Source: Voacanga thouarsii
Taxonomy: Eukaryota; Streptophyta; Magnoliopsida; Gentianales; Apocynaceae
Direction of reading: 5' to 3'
DNA: 64,000 bases
Assembly: GCA_026120185.1 (NCBI GenBank)
Contig: JANUWF010001938.1
Coordinates: 1,291,652 to 1,355,651 of the forward strand
A program made the translations under genes and the position numbers. Shown here one piece after another: positions 34,898-50,649 of the stretch. Below the pieces are notes generated by a model. It was given only the letters and a program-made list of their open reading frames with translations, ran no database searches and was not told the origin of the DNA. Numbering within the stretch: position 1 is the first letter of the stretch; each line of letters begins with the position of its first letter.

Positions 34898-35081
34898 TGT
34901 TTTAATCTAAAGATAACTCAAATTCAATACTTAACTCTTGGTGTCATGGCTTGTAAAAAACAATCTACGTTTAAAAAAAAATGTATTTAAGGCTATGCTT
35001 TGTTGGATTGTTTTGTGAAAATAAACTAGGGGAGAAAGTAAATATAGAGGTAAATGATATATTTACCTGGTTTGGTTAAAT

Positions 35082-35129
35082 ATAGATGTAGCGGAGAAGA
35101 AAACCATAGATGTAGCGGAGAAGAAAACC
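35082..35129 (+). repeat. Perfect 24-bp tandem duplication
   Basis: ATAGATGTAGCGGAGAAGAA plus AACC occurs twice head to tail without a mismatch. It looks like a recent slippage event. Confidence 0.9.
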
Positions 35130-37959
35130 ATGAGGGGTACTAGTCTACATCTATATTAGCATTTCTTTTCTTCCCAATTTGAAGAGATTTGGTAAAGAAA
35201 AATAAAGTGAAAGTAATTAATGATAATAATGGCCTTATTTTTAATAATAAAAATTTTAACAAAATAAATAATGAAAGATAAAATAATAAATTAAATTATT
35301 TTTCTCTCACTTTTTTTCCCTTCTACTCTCTTCCCTTTTACCAAATAAAATAAAAGTAAATATTATTATTTCTCTTAATAGACATAAAGATGCATTTCTC
35401 CTTCTCCTTTTTCCTCTCCCTTCCCTTCTGCATTTGCAAACTATACCTAGGCTTAGTTTCTATTTCAAAATTTGTAAATTTAGAAATTTTCGTAATTAAT
35501 GCATTCAAATGTTAATTAACGACTAGGCTGTACTGGAGAAGTAATTATTTCCTATCTAAATTAAAACTATAATTTAAAATAACTTATTTTTATAAAAGTG
35601 TCATTAATCTATTTTATTTCTCTTATTAATGATTGAATATTACGTTTATCTCATATTTAATAATATTTTATTAAAATTTAACAAATTTATTCTAATTCAA
35701 TTCTTATATAAATATAGTTTAAAAAATACGCTGGGTATATTAATGGATGAACATTTTGGATGAGTCATTTTAAAAGTTGAAGAGGCAGAGGCAACGGCTA
35801 GTTTGGTAACGGTCAACGAAAGCCTGCGACAGGAGAAGAAAAGGCCAAATGATTAACCAAGCTGCCAAAGGCGTCGGCAAAATAAGAATTTATTTATTCA
35901 ATGGTTGTTGACTAGTTGGACACCCATCCACCCTGGCCCACTTCCCGACATATCTCAAACCCCAATGCCCCCAAACCTTTTTGGGAAATTCACATCTAAT
36001 TCTCAATAGAAATTTTCTGTTATTCTGAGATTAGCAGAATTGTATGTTTCAAAAAACAACAATAAAAATGGCTTCTTAAAAAAATAATCTAAATTCCTTA
36101 AAAAAAGGATAATCTAAAAGAACCAAACAGAGAAAAAAACTAATCTACTGCCCAACTCCTACGCTATGATTCGGGCATAAACAATGAACCCAATGGGCAC
36201 AACGATGGAAAATATTATTTTATTTGCCTTTTGTCATTTGTATCATATTTTCCTCTTGCTTTGATTTTTGAAAAATTTTCTAATATAAATATCAATATAT
36301 TTAACAGAATGTGGTTAATGAACTACATAAAATCTACAGAAAAAAAGTCACACAAAATTAAAGTTCTCTCTTTTAAGTTAAATTGAATATAATTATTATT
36401 GCATGTGAACATAAATTCTTTTTTTATCTCTTATAATAGAATTTTCTTTTGGTAATTTCACTTTTTTAAGTTTCATTTTTCTTTCACATTTAAATTTTAG
36501 GCCAACCAAAGTACATGCAAAAGGAAAAAGCCCACCCTGCGTTTTTTTTTCTTTTTCATTTTTGTCGGTCAAACTATATTTCCACTTGCGAGATGAATTC
36601 TTTGTGAGTTATGTGTGTCGGAGGGGCGAATAAATTTTAGTTGCTGTTTTCATATTGAAATTCAAGAACTAAAGTCTAAATATTTAAAATTTAAATATAA
36701 AAATTATTAATTACACTATATTTTATTATAATTTTTATTAAATAAAATAAAATATTAATAATTAGTGAGTATTTAATATTATAATTTCATTTAAAATTTA
36801 TAGTAATATTTTAATATATACTATTAATATATTATTCGATGTAGTAAAATAAGTAAATATTATCTGTTATTAAATATATTTAATTAAATAAATATTTAAT
36901 TATTTAATTAATTTTAAATATTTAATTTCGTTAGCATATAAGTTTTGAGTCTAAGATCTCTACACATTCATTTATTAAAGTATCAAATAATATAAAAATT
37001 CAATATTTAAATTTTTTTAGAAGTATATATTTAATTTTGAATACCTTATTTTGATTTGATACGGAGGTTTAGTAGAATATTTAATTCATACGGTCCTTTG
37101 TTAATTATAGAGTTTTTAGTGGTAGAATATATAAATTAGTGAAACTTAATATAGAGATTAGTTGTAGAAGTTTAAGTAAGAATATATATCTTAAGTAAAT
37201 AGACATTTATTTTTTGACATTAAAAAAATAAAAGTGTTTGATATTCAATTTTTGCAAGACAGTGATAATAATAATTATTATATTCTAAATTTAAAAATAT
37301 CAACATTCGAGCCAAAATAATTACTCAATGGTAAAATATTTGTCATAAAACCAAAATACTCTCTATGCTCCTTGGTAGCAGATTTATTTATTTCCTTCCA
37401 TTATCATCCTTTTGTAATAGTATAGGATTCTCAAAATGAGGGGGAAAAATATCATTGTTCAATCCTTAAAAAAAAATAATAATGGATAAGTAGAAATGTT
37501 AGGGTTGAAAAATACTTCACTTATTTTTTTTTTTTGCGGGGGGGGGGGGTTGGTTTTATTTCCAAAGGAATGGGAAATTTAAATTTTAAGAGAATAAAAT
37601 GAATTAAATACAAATAAGGAGAGGCAACCTCTTCTTGTCATTAAATCAATGAAGATGGGTTACAGATGATTATGTATTATTAGACTTTTTCTAAAAGTAA
37701 AAAAATTGTAAGGTATGTATAATGGTCATACTCTTCCACCCAAAATTCTTTGCGAAATTTTTCGGCGAAAAAGCTTTGAATAGCAAAAATATTTGCTAAA
37801 ATAAAGTAAAGGTTAAAACAGTACAAACTACTGCTGATAGGGCTGGAAGAATCAAGGATAGACTAGTAATTAAAGCGAGGATGGAGCGTACAGCTTTCTT
37901 GATTGCGGGACCCTTTTAACAATCGTTTTGTTTTCCAGTCAATTATCCATCCATCTATC

Positions 37960-37967
37960 TATATAAG
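37960..37967 (+). promoter_or_regulatory. TATA box of UBC22
   Basis: TATATAAG stands about 30 bases before a plausible start near 37990 and about 120 bases before the first donor (AAG|GTAATC, 38089/38090). The 5' leader contains CT-rich stretches (CTTCTCTCTCTTTCTC). Confidence 0.6.
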
Positions 37968-39205
37968 ATCTCTCCCAGCCCCTCTTTTATGGTTTTTGAG
38001 TCTTGACAGCAATCAAATAATACATTCGTAGCAGAATTTTTTAGTGCCTTCAAGACGCGCAAAGTATCTTCTCTCTCTTTCTCCGGAAGGTAATCATTTT
38101 ATGTATTTTAATCTTTCTTTCTTGGTCTTTCTTGAAGTCATCTGTGAACATTTATCTTCTTATGCAATTTTATGCTTAGGTCGACTATTTTCCCAGGTGG
38201 GTTTCTTGATATATATTTTTTAATTGTTTTTGGCTTCTGTTGAATCTTTTCATGGATTGTTGAGTGCAAGGGGATTTTTCTTTCGTGTTTTATCCTTTTA
38301 GTTTATTGTTGCCAACATTCCATTTGCATCCTTTCTCTTTGATTTTTCCTAATTTCGATCTGAAAATTGTCATGTTTACGTATGCAGTTGATGGTTCTCT
38401 CCGTTTTTTCCTACTAGATTTCAGACAGGACTTGAAATGAACTTTTTCTAAGATACAAATTCATTAATTTTACTATAATCAGTGAAAATTATTTATATGG
38501 GCGCCAGGATTTATTGACTTCTGTGAAAATCGTTTTGAGTTACTTCTGTGAGTAAAGATCCTACGGAGTTAAAGAAGCGCATAAGTTGAGTTATTGTGTC
38601 AGATGTTATATCAAAATGCCCTTTCCTATCGTGTGCACTAGGCCAAATAGATCGTGAATCCTGTTGGGTTTATGCATCTCTGTGATCTTGGGAATTGCCA
38701 GTCTTTCAGTTGAGACTTCATTGGTAATGTAAGATGGGGACTTGTGTGATTTCGAATTTGGTGTTGTGTAAATGAGATCCCAAGAGATAGGTTTAGAATT
38801 ATTCTTGTGTTTTTTTTACTGCGATTGGCAGGTTAGCACTTGATTGGCTGTTAATGTTGGTTGAAGTTGGTGCTCTCTGGGATAACACTTTCCCATCTTG
38901 TGGCACCATATTTGATTATTTTGTCTATTTCTTTTTTACTTTTAAGAGTATGGGTGTTCTGAATAACAATTGGTGCTATATACTTGATATGTGGACCTCT
39001 CTTGTTTCGAAAGGAAAGTACATATGGAGTTTTATTCAACTGGTGCGATTATGTGCACATATTACTATACTGCAGGATTTTTGCACTGTTGGTTGATCAT
39101 TGTTCTTTCAACTGTTCCTGCTGAAGTTTCTCCAGAATATTCACAGAAAGTGCATTTTTTAAAACAAAGTGACGGGTCACTGTGGGTGTTCATTCTGCCA
39201 TCACT

Positions 39206-42200
39206 ATGGTAATTTTCTCATTGCTAGCCAATTTCTTCTTTTAGTTCAAGGACTATTTTATATGCTTTAGGAGTGATTTCCTTTTTCTATGTGTCGTATT
39301 CTTTATCTTATGTTTCTAAAATATGGAATATATGTGTTAGAGGAAGTTATGCACTTTGAGAGTTAAATATATCATTTTTTTACTTTTGGGGGGGGGGGGG
39401 GGGAGAAATTTTTCAATGGGTTAAGTTGTTGAAGATGCATTAAACATTGTAAACTAAAATCCGGTCAAATAGAGTAGTTGGAAGGAAAGGAAATGAGAGC
39501 AGATGAGTGAATGTATATTTGTGTTTGGATATGTAATAGATGGAAAAGAAAGGAAAAAGAGAGATGAAGTACTAATTTCCATCTTCAGCTGCTTTTTCTA
39601 GAGGACCATAAGGATTATATAAAGGGTATTGTAGTCACCAAAGAAAAAGTAATATAGTTGATCTGATTTGTTTCTGTTTCATTACAGTTTCTGATGGAAG
39701 CCTTTTAACCTACCCCTCTTACTATCTATTGTACAGGCAACAAATGAAAATCTTCCGCCAAATGTGATAAAGCAACTTGCTAAGGAATTGAAGAATCTTG
39801 ATGAAACACCACCTGAGGGCATTAAAGTTGGTGTAGATGATGATAACTTTTCAACCATATATGCTGATATTGATGGTCCAGGTAGTCTTCTGTTTCCTAG
39901 TGTCCATCTCTTGAGACGCAATTTCTTGTTTGATTGATGATTCCTCCAACCTCACAGCTGGCACTCCGTATGAGAATGGCGTCTTTCGTATGAAATTGAT
40001 ACTGTGTCATGATTTCCCACATTCTCCCCCCAAAGGTTGGTGAAGGCTTTGCTTCTTCTCTGGCTTGTATGCGTCAATTTATTTTGATCCTTGGACAGAA
40101 TTTGACTTTTGTGAGCAGGCTTTGGTCAATGATCGTTCTTTTATGCTCCATTTTTCAGAGATGATGAGTTTGTGCTTGATGATTGTCTTTCTCCTTTAAA
40201 TTCCAGATTACAAAAAAATATTTGCTTCCTGTTTATGTAATTGAAAATTTGTTGATTTCTAGGAGGAGGTTACTCTTTGTAATCTTTACTCTGAATTTTT
40301 GGTACATCTTCTGCACCTGGTCAACTACCACATTACTTTTCCTTTCTTACTGTGTAAAATAATAGTTGGTATACCACTGAATGCCACCCTAACCCCATGC
40401 CCATAGGGATTAGGAAGGGCAAAAGTTTCTTTCATCTTTTCTCACTTCGGTCATTAAACTTCATCTATGGCTTTCTCCTCTCATTTTTTTTCTTTTTTTT
40501 TATATTTTAATAAAAATAGTGACTTATGAATTATTACTTAGTAAGTTTTTGGAATCCAATCTTTTCTGTATCATATGGCTTGTTTATCAGTCTCATATAC
40601 ATTGTATACAACTTAAACACAAAATTCATATAAAAAGTTTATAAAGATGGTATGATCTTATAGTTTTTTTAAAAATGATTTTATTAAATAAAGCAAATTA
40701 ATATATGTTAAATGATGTTGTATGTTGCAGATCCGTATAGGTAAAGTGATAGTGCGGTTCATTTGCTTTATTTAATCCCTCCACTTTAGTTTGGCATATC
40801 TCAATCCTGCAATTTCTTCTTTCTGTGTTTTCTTTGGTTTTGCTATTTAGGCTACTTTTTGACCAAGATTTTTCATCCTAACATTGCAACAAGCGGTGAG
40901 ATTTGTGTGAATGCACTGAAAAAGGATTGGAATCCAAGTCTTGGTCTGCGACATGTTCTGATGGTAAGTTTAATGTTTTAGTTGGCCTATGGAGATTTGT
41001 CTTTTAATGCAATTAGTCACAATGCAATTGTTTTGTGGTTCTCATAAAAAAAAAAAAAAAAGGAATTTCCTCCTGCTAATTGCCATTTATTCTTCTTGGG
41101 GAAAACAGGTGATTAGATGTTTATTAATCGAGCCATTTCCTGAGTCAGCCTTGAATGAGCAGGCTGGCAAAATGCTACTTGAAAATTATGATGAGTATGC
41201 CAGGCATGCAAGGTGAGACTTGTCCCTGTTTCATCCATTCACTTTCTATTATGATTAATGGCTTATGCTGTCTGATGTACTATGTAGTTGTCCCTGTGAG
41301 ATATTATTTTTCCAAAAGATTGTGCTTTGGTTGTAATTGGAGAAGTTGAATACTTCTATTGTGGGGGACGCTTTTTTCACTCTTTTCTATTGATTCTTGT
41401 TTTCTCAGTATTTGCCCTGGCTTGTGCTTTTGCAAAAATTCAGATTTATCAGCAGATGAGTATAGGGGTATCTTTTTGCTTAATACAATTAGTTATCTAC
41501 TTGTAATTTGTGTGGAATGAAAAGAACAATAGAAAAAGGAGAATGAGAAGAGCTTGGGTCGTAGGGTATGAGATGGGCTTTCTTGGAAGGATTTGTACTT
41601 TGATGATTGCATTTTTTTTGAATGGGGAATAAGCATCAAGGTTTGCCTGCTCAGATAGACATGCAGCCTAAGTGGGGACTGCCATCATCCATATTTCCTT
41701 CCTTGCTGGAGGTAGCTGGTCAGATAATACTGGTCTCATTGGATTTAATACTAGATAGGTTGCATAGCAATCAGCTGAAATATATGTGTTTTTTCTTTTC
41801 TCAACAATTAGTTATCGTGGTTTGATAATCCTTATGATTTAATACCCGATATGGCGGCCTATCTGGATATGTTCTTCAATAGAGCTTTGTAGTCTTTAAT
41901 CATCTATAACCTCCTGCTCCTCGTTTCTGTTGCACTTTGTTGGCACAGTAATTCTAAATTGAGGTGGATATGGTGTGTAAAGCTAGTTGGAAAGGGGACA
42001 ATGTTGGGGATTTATCTTTGTATCCATTTTTTGAGTTGGCTGTAAGTTTGAGAAAATTAGTCTTTTTCACCTGGAAAACCCGTGCTGCAAAGCTTAATTA
42101 TACATTGGAAAACGGAATGATTTGTAATGTACTCCATCCGTTTCAAAATACTTGTTCATGAAATTTTTTTTTTGTTTCAAAATACTTGTTCATTTACATA

Positions 42201-42843
42201 TTTCTAGAACTAATGATTAGTTTCTTCCTATTTTATCCTCATTTATTCTAAATCAACTACACAACTTTCCAAAATTCTTCTTTCTTCTTGTTTTTTAGGA
42301 ATTTTCACCAACTAATAATTATCATGTTTTTAATATGGGTAGAATAGGAACTTTATTTAAATTGTTGTATTGTTTTCAACACTCTTAATCTGTATGCAAA
42401 AGGCTTTCCGAACAAGTATTTTAAAACGGAAAGAGTACATTTTATCAGTTCTATCAGTTCGTTGTCTTAACGTCAAAAATTGCAGGATCTATACAGGTAT
42501 TCACGCACTGAAATCAAAACCAAAGTCAAAAACAGGAGCTATTTCCGAGTTGACAGCCGCCTTAAATGTTGACCAGTCAAACACCTCGGTGCACAATGTT
42601 GATCAAAAGAATGCAGGATTAGTTGTGCCACTTCAGCTTCCAGTACCTTCAGTGGCTTCTCCTAATACTGGAAAAGGAGGAAGTAATCCTGATCAGTTAG
42701 CTGACCTTACTTCAGCCACTGAGGCTGGAAATATTGCATCAGCGGCGGCACCATTTATGCAAAAGAAGGAGGTTGCGCTGGCGAAAGCTCCCGCGGACAA
42801 GAAAAGGATAGATGCAAGAAAGAAAAGCTTGAAGAGATTATAA
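39206..42843 (+). CDS. UBC22: Ubiquitin-conjugating enzyme E2, UBE2S type (plant UBC22)
   Basis: It carries activated ubiquitin on a cysteine and extends chains, with APC/C in the animal homologue. Coding exons: 39206-39208 (the ATG alone), 39737-39881, 39958-40035, 40851-40963, 41109-41212 and 42486-42843. The sum is 801 bases, 266 residues plus stop. All junctions are GT-AG. The UBC fold runs over residues 1-150: [50 protein letters not shown] with catalytic Cys94, and [11 protein letters not shown]. The tail is long and low complexity, and ends in basic [14 protein letters not shown], similar to the LRRL end that docks human UBE2S on APC/C. The transcript begins near 37990 with at least one leader intron; the exon at about 39076-39208 has no ATG before the start. 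Confidence 0.95.
42132..42435. mobile_element. Stowaway-like MITE in UBC22 intron 5
   Basis: The left end CTCCATCCGTTTCAAAATAC and the right end GTATTTTAAAACGGAAAGAG are inverted, with TA on both sides (42130-42131 and 42436-42437). The motif CAAAATACTTGTTCAT is repeated near the left end, a local duplication. It lies just upstream of the acceptor of the last exon at 42486. Confidence 0.85.
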
Positions 42844-43829
42844 AGTCCTTGTTGTTGTTGTGACCTGAAACATAAATCATTTGATGGTTGGACATTAGAA
42901 CTCCGTGCATAAACAGTAGTGTTGTGTAACTTGTATTAATATATGTGGGATTTTATGATTTTCGTTTCTGTCCAAAAGAAAGTTGATCCCCCCACGAACT
43001 TTCCCTTATTGCTTTGATTGTCACCATATTTGATTTGGTTCTCTGGTGAATGAGATTGAAAATATTTCACCATATATGGTGCCTAAGTAGTTCAAAAGTT
43101 GAACGAAAATATAATGGTCATTGTATTTTTAAATTACGCAACTTGAATAATAAATAAATATTTTATTCGTTTTAAAATATTTATTTTTATATACAGATTA
43201 AAAGTGTTAAAAATAAATATTTTATTTATATTAAAAATATAATAAATAAAAATTAAATATTAATTTTAAATGTATATTAATAAATATTTTAAAATAAAAT
43301 TAAAAAATTATAAATAAATATTTTTTTAAAAAAAACTATATATTACCTATAAAAATAACCTCCTGAAGATACATTCGTTACACGGTAGACTGAACAGATT
43401 TTTCTGGCACGGAGTCCTATGCGTTTAATAATAAACCGTTCAATCCCGGTGAATACAAATCCACTGCTAACAGCCACTTCACATGTTGATTTGAAATTTC
43501 GGAAAACTAATACTCAATGTTAAAAAATGAAAACGGAACCAAATCCAAACAATAACGTTGTTATTTGCAGGCGAGGAAATAAAAGAAAACTCATGCACCA
43601 AACTTTTCTCAATAGACGAAATTTAGACGCAAAACATATTCGAAAAGGAAGATTCCACCACCGTTACAAAAGCGCATTCGATTTAGTATCTGATCCTTAA
43701 AACCAACCGGCTATTTAAAAAAAAAAAAAAAAGGAAACGGAACTATTTAATCACCCTATTTATCCAGCTTTTATACCTTTTACAATTTTGTAAGGATAAA
43801 TCCAGCCAATCCAATAAGCAACAGGGGCA
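42844..43829. other. Convergent intergenic region between UBC22 and calmodulin
   Basis: It holds the 3' ends of both genes. From 43140 to 43340 it is almost pure A/T with ATATTTTA-type inverted motifs, possibly a decayed MITE. A poly-A run occurs at about 43713. No gene is seen. Confidence 0.55.
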
Positions 43830-46403
<2,574 letters not shown>

Positions 46404-46578
46404 TTCTCCTTCTCTCTTCTTTATTCCGGATTTTCAAGCGAGAGAAAACGAGAGGAATAAGAAAAAGTATCAATAAGCTCAACGAGAGAGAGAGAGTTCT
46501 CTCTAACACTAAATTTTTACTGGGAAAAAGAGGAAGGGAAGGTCCGGTGCTGTTTCGGACAAGAATGGAAGGGCCATT

Positions 46579-46586
46579 TATTTATA
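46579..46586 (-). promoter_or_regulatory. TATA box of calmodulin
   Basis: TATAAATA on the minus strand, about 176 bases upstream of the ATG at 46403. This leaves a leader of roughly 150 bases with GA-rich text (GAGAGAACTCTCTCTCTC region near 46490), usual for plant genes. Confidence 0.6.
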
Positions 46587-46589
46587 CGA

Positions 46590-48674
46590 GGATGATAGGA
46601 CTTTCCCCCTATTAAGTACAAAATAAAAATTTTGAAGAATGAAATCAACGGATAGAGAGACAACCTCGCGGTTTGCATTGTATCCGGACGCGATCGGTTA
46701 AATCACTACTCTGCTTCCGCCTTTCCCGCTTTACCCTTCTATTGTCGCCCCTGAAATTCCATTTTCTCCGTAATTCTTTTCTGCTCATCTTCCTAATCCA
46801 CTTCCATCGGTCATGTGCTGGGATAACAAGCATGGTGGTTTGCAAGCTCTGAATTTTGTTATACCTCTCAACATTTTCCTTGGAAAGATAAAAATTTAAC
46901 ATCCATTTAATAAATTTAACATTTATAAAATATATGTCAATAAATAATATAATTTGATATATTAATATCATAACTTTTTTATTTAATTTTTTATTTGTGT
47001 GAAAAATAGGATTTAGTAGATTTTTGTTTATATTTAAACTAATTTTTTGATACAATTTTAGATTTTATTTATACATTCGTTTAAGATATACTTTTTAATC
47101 TTTTTTAATATATATATATATATGTGTATAATTTGCTATTAACTTGTATTCAAATTAAAAAAAAAACTAAAAACATATTCTACAATTTGTCCGTAAAAGT
47201 CGTAAGATGGAAAACAAACAAAATCTAAAATAATTTCTTTGCTTTTTCTTTACGCACTGCGATTTATAATTAAAAAGCATCATGGATCCTTGACAAACTG
47301 AAGGGACACGGAGGTAATATCACAAGACTGAACTCACAATTTAATTCAAGTGGACCGATTAAAAATACTGGTTTCATTTCCCTTATTCTGAAACGTAGAA
47401 AAAGATATTTTGCTAACCAAGTGAGCAATTCGGTTTTGAGTTGTTCATTGTCTCTCTCCCATCACCACACGAGGCTTACGCGGTTCTCACACGGTATGTC
47501 TTTGGTTGACCATGACGATGAGCTGCGGCCACGTAAGAGGACTCCCTCGCATCTTAGCCCGGCCTTTCGGGCTAAATAAGCCCTTTCTTAATTTTTTTTA
47601 AAATTTATTTTGAGTTATTACGTATTTAAAATATTTATTTATAGATAAGTGTATTATTTTATCTTATTTATATAAAATATAAAATTTACGGAATAATATA
47701 ATTTGTATTTCACAACATTAATTATAAAATTAATGGTGAAATATGCAAATTTATTATTTCATCATTATTTTCTAACTTAAATATCTAACTCTTGCACTAT
47801 TTATTTTAAAATAACTGTTATTTTTTGTATTTCAAATTATCGTTATTTTATAAAATTTAAAATATATTTATTATTTTTTTAAAATTATACTATTATTATT
47901 TATTATTTTATTAAATTATAAAGAAAAATAGTAAAAAATGCCTATTTATATTATTTATTTTTTGTACTTTTTATATATTCAACAAAATTTATGTATTTTA
48001 AAATATCCTTCCATCACTCTAAATAAAAATTTCCCGTGATAGTAATTTATTTAGTTACCACACGTGCCAATTCTCACCGAAAATTTTTATTTAGAATGAT
48101 GAAATAATATTTTAAAATACATAAAATTTATTGAGGTTATAAAAAAGATAAATGATATAAATTATAAAATACAAATAATTTAATGACGTTTTTCATAATT
48201 TTTCCTAAATTATAACATTAATTGATTTTCAAATTCTATATTTTGTCCTGAAGATAATTCAATCTTTTTTATAAAAACTTCATAAATGTTAAAGTTTTCT
48301 TAATTTTTTATTGTTTATAACAGTGATAATTAATTTAAATGAAGTGAGTAACTTAGTTTCAACAAAGTATACATCTTGCACATATTCGAGGAAATTTCAT
48401 AAGGAGAATACAAAAAGAAAAGAAAGTACACTTTATTTCAAACTCGTATCTTCCCCAATTAATTTGGTCGGCTTTAAAGAGGCACCCAATTGTCAAAAAT
48501 TAAAGGATTAAGTACTCAATTGAGAATATTTTCAAACTTCGGTGATTTATTTGAAATTACAAACACTATTTCTTTACTTTTAAAAGTATAAATATATAAA
48601 ATAAAAAATTTTGGAGTCACACTATAATTTCCATTTCTTCCATAAAACGTTTGTTTAATACTGGCCACATTAAA
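46590..48674. other. Intergenic, AT-rich; no gene recognised
   Basis: A minus-strand open frame (46645-47055) shows no family motif and is not called. A GC-richer island at 47440-47580 (ACGCGGTTCTCACACGG, GCGGCCACGTAAGAGG) contains a G-box-like CCACGTAAG and could be the stump of a promoter or leader, but no gene follows. One MITE-like element is listed at 47923-48205. Confidence 0.5.
47923..48205. mobile_element. MITE-like element with long inverted ends, copy 2
   Basis: GAAAAATAGTAAAAAATGCC at the left and GACGTTTTTCATAATTTTTC at the right are inverted. The middle CACGTGCCAATTCTCACCG matches copy 1 at 34546-34897. It is more decayed than copy 1. Confidence 0.6.
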
Positions 48675-49216
48675 TAGGGGTGTTCATTATTTAGCTTAAA
48701 TCGAAAAATCGAATATAATCGGTTCCAATTTTAGTTTTCGATTCGATTTTAATAAAATTCGGATCGGTTCAGTTTTTGTTGTTGAGTTTATATAAAAATT
48801 CAATTCGATTTTCGATTTTCGATTTTCTATAATAAAAAATAAAAAACTAAATTATATTTTTAAAATTTACAATATATAATCAATTAATTAATTATTTTTA
48901 TAAATTATGATTTTTTTAAAAATTTTCTTTCGATTTCGATTATTTCGTTTCGATTCGGTTTGATTTTGTTCAAAATAAAGCCATTAGTAATTGAATTTAA
49001 GATTTTCATCTTTGTAATTTACGTCCGCGATCATAACTTTCTATTAAAATACTTGGACTTTAATTTATATTATATTTTATATTAGATTTGAATTGTAATT
49101 TATGTTTAACTTTATTTGTTTGGGTTTAAATTTATATTATGTTAATGGGTCTACTAAATGAGACATTCAAATTCGGTTTAGAACTTATCGAATCGGAAAC
49201 TAAACGAACACCCCTA
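48675..49216. mobile_element. hAT-like non-autonomous element 3
   Basis: Ends TAGGGGTGTTC and GAACACCCCTA are a perfect inverted repeat of 11 bases. The 542-bp interior is rich in TTCGATTCGATTTT and AATCGAA motifs. The flanking octamers ACATTAAA and ATGTTGAG differ at four places, all transitions, so a target duplication is possible but not shown. Confidence 0.75.
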
Positions 49217-50649
49217 ATGTTGAGCAATTTCCATGCCCTATTTGACTCACGTACAACAGTAAAATAATTCCAAATTATTATCTTCTTGTTGAATTTCAAT
49301 AATGCAAAAATAATTTAGGCGCAATAAAAATTAAAACGAAATCTAAATAAAGGAATTACTCGTATGTAATTAAATGAGTTAAGAGATGAAAAAAAAAAAT
49401 TGTTTTCTCGAAAACATGTGTAGACAAGGAAATTTGAGGAAAATATATTTTATTTTATTTAATTAAAATTAAATAAAAATTAAATATTTTAGACTTGATT
49501 AATTAAAATAAATACAATTGGATCATTATTAAAAGTTCATTAAATCCGTACTTGTGCCATTATTAAAAATTCATTTTAAAGTAAATACATTATATTATGA
49601 GTTAAGTGGAATTGGATTGAGCTATTGTTCAGAGCCATTAAACCCAAATGGTGTGGTTAAATAAAATTGGGCTATAGTCCAGATCACCTCAAACCCAAAT
49701 TCAAGTCACACCCATATCTTCAATAAACAAGAGGCGTCCTTAAATTTCAACAGCATTCAAGCTTAGGTTTCAATAGCATTCAACTTTAAGCTTCAAAGTT
49801 TAAGATCAAGTTTGATTTCAAACTTCAACAAATTTAAGGTTCAAAATCTTTATCAAATCAAGTATTCGTCATCAAATTCCATTCTATTCGAGATCAAACT
49901 ATTCAACACTCGAATCAATATTTTTCAGAGAGAGAAGAATTGAAATTAACGTTTTTCAGAAAGAGAAGAATCGAACAACTTTTCTTGGAATTTAAGATTT
50001 TTTGAAGATTTGTAACTACTTTTTATATTTACTAAATACTATGTATTTTTTGATATTTTTCTTATCTTAATTTACAAACTTCAAATTTGTCGTCTTCAAT
50101 GTGACATTTAAATTTTTTTTTACGCGCACGAAACCTTTCTATTTGATTGTTTAAGTACAAACTATCAAATTTCAAATTTAAAAAATTTTCTAATATTACA
50201 CAAGAATGTATTCAATAATTACCAAAAATTTATTGGTGGTAAGGTTTTTAGTTTGGAGACGAAACAAAAAGGTAAGCTTTTGTATGTTTTTGAAGGGCGG
50301 CGGTTTTTCTTTCACAAACCAACAATACATAAAACTTTATATATATATATATATACACACACTGAAGGCTGTATATCCTTTTTCTTGTTTACAAAGTCAA
50401 TCGCCACACACAAACAAAAAACACACATGAAAGCTTCCTAAATAGTTATAGGATTTGGTTTTCATAATTATAATTTGGCCTTGATAATTATAATTAGCTT
50501 ATAAAATTAATTTTATTACAAATAAATCCCATAATATTATTATATAATATTTTTATATTAATCCCTCTATGGTGTATAATCTCTTAGGTTTTCTAGTTAA
50601 TTGGCAACTAGTATGAATTAATTATTATCACTATATAATTAATAATTAT
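49217..50649. other. AT-rich repeat-derived sequence, no gene
   Basis: Short direct repeats occur, for example TTTTTCAGAGAGAGAAGAAT at about 49920 and TTTTTCAGAAAGAGAAGAAT at about 49952. Repeated CAAATTCAAG/TTTCAAACTTCAA text suggests the U5 or leader region of a decayed retrotransposon. A TA microsatellite runs from about 50340 to 50355. Confidence 0.4.

Larger units (their letters stand above)
31612..37959. other. 6.3-kb gene-poor, AT-rich intergenic region
   Basis: No conserved protein or RNA gene is seen. It is mostly A+T with decayed mobile-element remnants, of which 33673-33979, 34363-34392, 34546-34897 and 35082-35129 are listed separately. The last part must contain the UBC22 promoter. 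Open frames within it are short and without motifs. Confidence 0.6.

Noticed and set aside
46645..47055. 136-codon minus-strand frame upstream of calmodulin
   Set aside because: No similarity recognised and half of it is AT-rich Lys/Ile/Asn filler; no promoter or splice support.
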